A DNA stretch of 64,000 nt, from positions 62,001-126,000 of the forward strand of contig CACXKA010000002.1 of NCBI GenBank assembly GCA_902768125.1. Direction: 5' to 3'. Both the position numbers and the translations under genes were made by a program. The notes below the pieces were generated by a model. That model was given only the letters and a program-made list of their open reading frames with translations. It did not search any database and had not been told where the DNA came from. This DNA is from an uncultured Bacteroidales bacterium. Its GTDB lineage: Bacteria > Bacteroidota > Bacteroidia > Bacteroidales > Bacteroidaceae. Positions within the stretch are counted from its first letter, which is position 1, and each line of letters begins with the position of its first letter. Below are positions 62,201 to 64,000 of the stretch, in pieces.

Positions 62201-62520
62201 GTGGTGCCACACGAATAGAAGAGCACCGTGCCGTCTGCCTTGCGATAGAGAGGAATCTCGGTGAGGTCATCGTCCAGGTTCTCGATGTTCGCTTCGGGCA
62301 GGAAGGGAAGGTTGTAGCCATAGAGACAGACCTTGGCGGGATTGCTGAATCCCATGCTTTTGAGGTTGGCACTGGTGAGTTGATACACACCTTCCTTCTC
62401 CACGCGAATCTTCACCCACTTGCCCGTGGCGAGCTTGGAGTGCTCGGCATAACGAGATTGGGCATTGACGCAGAGTGCCAATGTCAGGAGGATGAAAAGG
62501 ATGTATATCTTTCGTGTCAT
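59248..62520 (-). CDS. porU: T9SS sortase PorU
   Basis: A 1090-residue cell-surface C25 (gingipain-family) peptidase that removes the C-terminal signal from T9SS cargo and attaches cargo to A-LPS. A signal peptide covers 1-20 and N-terminal beta domains reach about residue 380. The catalytic region has His637 (NYTGHGAAY) and Cys670 (VTAACDVTPFD). A C-terminal domain contains VYDIFDMTGRKVYSS and SLPPGIYVRH, itself resembling a T9SS signal as known for PorU. Upstream of porV. Confidence 0.92.
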   Translation of the reverse strand: MTRKIYILFILLTLALCVNAQSRYAEHSKLATGKWVKIRVEKEGVYQLTSANLKSMGFSNPAKVCLYGYNLPFLPEANIENLDDDLTEIPLYRKADGTVLFYSCGTTQWTRPSESSAYTHRNNPYSNYIYYFLTETTGTPATFSKTDAQTASSNIQKTYYAHALYEEDAFSFLNTGRTYFEAHDYANNPQKSYQLNFGNTTCGDVTIDVQFGAAGNSASTLDVSVNDNSMGTLPFASLANYAYAYVNNKTFTLYDQTLSSLNVKLKHTRTSGIAGHLDYIRATSEAQLSISGKDYLVFRPNTDGTSTFELAGATSSTAIWEVTTPSTTHELTGTLTGTTYSATASGAKFTNQYVAVNTNASFPTPQTVGNVAHQDLHALDSINLLIIVPANGKLTEQAQRLAAAHTQYDGIKCAVVEADKVYNEFSSGTPDATAYRRLMKMLYDKQYTASPLTGTQKGSLNLLLFGNCMWDNRFVTNGLTSKSQDDYLLAYESDNSWSHTDSYVAEEYFTLLADGKGISPLKELPDCGVGRLPVSFESDAKNVVDKLIRYMSNTYAGAWKNTICMMGDDDKTNIHMEDAENVLTNTQKNFPDYHYRRIYWDSYTVQQTATGNNYPDVYADINKIMQEGALIMNYTGHGAAYCLSHEQVLKTADFQKWESPRIPVWVTAACDVTPFDMNTENIGTEAILNKQGATVAFIGTARTVYSSPNRVINRNFMSHVLDTKNNGEHFTIGEALALAKADIIESKANGYISRLDSINKAHFVLLGDPAIKLITPTHKVKIDKFNGKSIDTTNPPTISAGETITVEGHIANTKGEKVSDFDGTVSTLIYDSEEHIVCKLNAGIDIEPYEYDDRTRILYAGTDSVKAGTFKFTFPVPLDINYSDLPGLINLYAINNKKDIEANGTFEDFLIGGTSTEEQTDTIGPSIAAFSNGHNVKEISYTNETPTLRIELSDESGINTTGNGLGHDIVAIIDNNEATTYTLNSYYSQSVGDYRSGTVTYTLPTLAAGKHTLVIRAFDTLNNMGSQAYSFEVVTGLTQVYDIFDMTGRKVYSSSEPKPSLPPGIYVRHTRLTSPKGDISTSSEKFISTQ

Positions 62521-62544
62521 ATATCTTCTCTAAACTCTCAGCCC

Positions 62545-63177
62545 TCACTTAATCTTCAGATCGAGTAGTTTCCTGTCGCCGATGTAGGCCTCAATCTTGT
62601 CACCTTCTTTCACGGCTCCGATGCCGTCGGGCGTGCCGGTGAAGATGAGGTCGCCTGTCTTGAGTGTGAAGAACTTGGAGGCATAGGCAATGATGTGGTC
62701 GATGGTGTGGATCATGTCTGCCGTGTGTCCTGTCTGTCGGCGTTCGCCATTCAGGTCCATGTGGAAATGGATGTCCTGCACGTCGCATCCCAGTTCTTCC
62801 TTCGTGATAAACTTGCCCAGGGCGGCACTGCCGTCAAAGCCCTTGCAACACTCCCAAGGCATGCCCTTCTCGCGGAGTTCCTTTTGTAACTCTCGTGCTG
62901 TGAAGTCAATGCCAACGGTCAGTTCGTTGTAGTAGCGATGGGCAAAGCGTTCGCTGATGTCCTTGCCTACATGGGCAATCTTCACCACTATCTCGGTCTC
63001 ATAGTCGAATCGCTCAGCAAAGTCGGGCACAAAAAATGGCTTCCCTGGCTGGATGATGCTCGAATCGAACTTGGAGAACAAGACGGGTTCTGAATGTAGT
63101 AACGAATTTTGTTCCTCTTTAGTGTGTAACTCGTCAATATGTTTGGCATAGTTCATGCCGACAGCGAGAATCTTCAT
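62545..63177 (-). CDS. Fumarylacetoacetate hydrolase family protein
   Basis: A 210-residue member of the FAH superfamily. Metal-binding carboxylates are visible in FDYETEIVVKI, with the family end FTGTPDGIGAVKEGDKIEAY. Small FAH proteins act as decarboxylases or hydrolases of 2-oxo or acylpyruvate compounds (for example oxaloacetate tautomerase/acylpyruvase); the precise substrate is unknown. It lies between rseP (6-nt gap) and porU (24-nt gap). Confidence 0.9.
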   Translation of the reverse strand: MKILAVGMNYAKHIDELHTKEEQNSLLHSEPVLFSKFDSSIIQPGKPFFVPDFAERFDYETEIVVKIAHVGKDISERFAHRYYNELTVGIDFTARELQKELREKGMPWECCKGFDGSAALGKFITKEELGCDVQDIHFHMDLNGERRQTGHTADMIHTIDHIIAYASKFFTLKTGDLIFTGTPDGIGAVKEGDKIEAYIGDRKLLDLKIK

Positions 63178-63183
63178 GAGCCT

Positions 63184-64000
63184 TTACAATCCGAAAATCC
63201 TTAAAATGTCGTTCAGTTGTGCCAACACCATGAGGGCGAGCAGGAGATACATGCCAAAGTATTGAACCACCAGGAGGAAGTTGTCGTTCAGACGCTTGCC
63301 GGTGAGGAGTTCGAACGTGGCGAAGAGGGCATGACCGCCATCCAGTGCGGGGATGGGCAGCACGTTGACGAAGCCCAGGGCGATGGAGAGGAAAGCGGTG
63401 AGCAACCAGAAGCGTTGCCAGTTCCAGGCATCGGGGAAGATGTTGCCGATGCTGATGAAACCACCCACCTGACGTGCACCTTTCTTCGTGAAGATATATT
63501 TCATTTGGTCGGCATAGCTGGTCAGCGTGTTCCAGCCATACTTCACACCAGCGGGGAACGACTCGAAGAATCCGTAGGTCTTCGTCGTGATGTTGTCTTG
63601 ATAAGGCATCGCATTGGCAAAGCCCAGCGTGAACTCTGGGGTGAGGGTCACCTCCTTGGTCACGGAGTCGTTCAGCACGAGCGTGATTTGTCTTGCCTTG
63701 AGGCTGTCGCCGAAGTTGGCGTTCTCAGGCAGGTTCTTCTGCAAGGCGACGAGTGCGTTCTGGAAATCGTTGAAGTCGCCCACCTCGATGCCGTTGATGG
63801 AGCAGATCTTGTCGGTCTTCTTCAAGCCCATGTCCTCGGCTGGGGAGCCTGGGATGATGCTGTCGATGGCAAGAGGCGCCAGCATGGTGGCATAGAGAGG
63901 CTGCTCAATCATGTCGAGCAAGGAAAGCTTCTCGGGCATGTTGATGACCACCTCTTTCCCGTCACGAAGCACAGTCACGGTCTTGGCGTTCGACATCTCC
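63184..64000 (-). CDS. rseP: Site-2 protease RseP (N-terminal part outside window)
   Basis: The C-terminal part of an intramembrane zinc metalloprotease. The frame is open through the window edge, so the HExxH motif lies beyond. Visible are a PDZ domain (IIPGSPAEDMGLKKTDKICS, about 45-65 of the visible part), the family motif LPIPALDGGHALFA with the metal-ligand Asp, and two membrane helices (FWLLTAFLSIALGFV, MYLLLALMVLAQL). RseP cleaves anti-sigma factors and leftover signal peptides. First visible gene of rseP-FAH-porU-porV-ispF. Confidence 0.9.
   Translation of the reverse strand, partial: EMSNAKTVTVLRDGKEVVINMPEKLSLLDMIEQPLYATMLAPLAIDSIIPGSPAEDMGLKKTDKICSINGIEVGDFNDFQNALVALQKNLPENANFGDSLKARQITLVLNDSVTKEVTLTPEFTLGFANAMPYQDNITTKTYGFFESFPAGVKYGWNTLTSYADQMKYIFTKKGARQVGGFISIGNIFPDAWNWQRFWLLTAFLSIALGFVNVLPIPALDGGHALFATFELLTGKRLNDNFLLVVQYFGMYLLLALMVLAQLNDILRIFGL

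Overview
The window is a 64 kb chromosomal segment from a Bacteroidales bacterium, most likely a Prevotella-type member of the Prevotellaceae. The evidence is the TTTG-N19/20-TAnnTTTG promoter style (the -7 half, TACCTTTG, TATCTTTG or TAACTTTG, sits in front of most transcription units), the general lack of Shine-Dalgarno sequences, the PorU/PorV type IX secretion (T9SS) pair, secreted proteins with T9SS-like C-termini, RprXY, EF-G2, and Bacteroidetes-specific families (DUF4924, DUF4827, DUF4369-TlpA). No tRNA, rRNA, transposase, phage gene or CRISPR array was seen. This is core genome with a few fast-evolving surface-protein loci.

Layout. 1-6.4 kb: a 5'-truncated 5'-nucleotidase, a membrane protein, the rpsF-rpsR-rplI operon, a 59-aa membrane protein, and the RprY/RprX two-component pair. 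6.6-8.8 kb: an EF-G2-type elongation factor that lacks the catalytic His of the G3 motif. 8.9-12.4 kb: hemW, a TlpA-like lipoprotein, a small acidic lipoprotein and an ECF sigma factor. 12.5-19.7 kb: a seven-gene minus-strand operon (LysE exporter, DUF4924, rfbD, prfC, Sua5/YrdC, ClC channel, fmt). 20.0-21.0 kb: a ROK sugar kinase. 21.2-30.4 kb: two giant secreted proteins, one with cohesin-like and ten MBG domains, the other a subtilisin-like protease with a dockerin. Upstream of the protease, 30.4-30.75 kb is dense with inverted repeats, including a pseudoknot, and looks like a structured leader or free RNA. 31.2-35.4 kb: an NfeD-like protein, flotillin, DUF4827 and glmM. 35.5-40.5 kb: DUF1846, a HAD phosphatase, an orphan histidine kinase and an SH3-like membrane lipoprotein. 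40.5-45 kb: U32 peptidase, metA (acetyl-CoA type by its key residue), leuB and a ThiD-like kinase. 45.8-51.8 kb: a TolC/MFP/RND efflux operon ending in a PII-like protein. 51.8-57.4 kb: a lipoprotein, two tandem YncE-like beta-propellers, an esterase and a phytase-like phosphatase. 57.4-64 kb: rseP (partial), an FAH-family gene, porU, porV and ispF.

How it fits together: PorU and PorV would process and anchor T9SS clients, and the two giant proteins at 21-30 kb are plausible clients. The most unusual items are the structured region at 30.4-30.75 kb, a promoter-bearing palindromic repeat found at three operon heads (3.56, 19.75 and 44.99 kb), the cohesin/dockerin neighbours, the GTPase-motif-defective EF-G paralog, and short tandem repeats lying inside or next to promoters.
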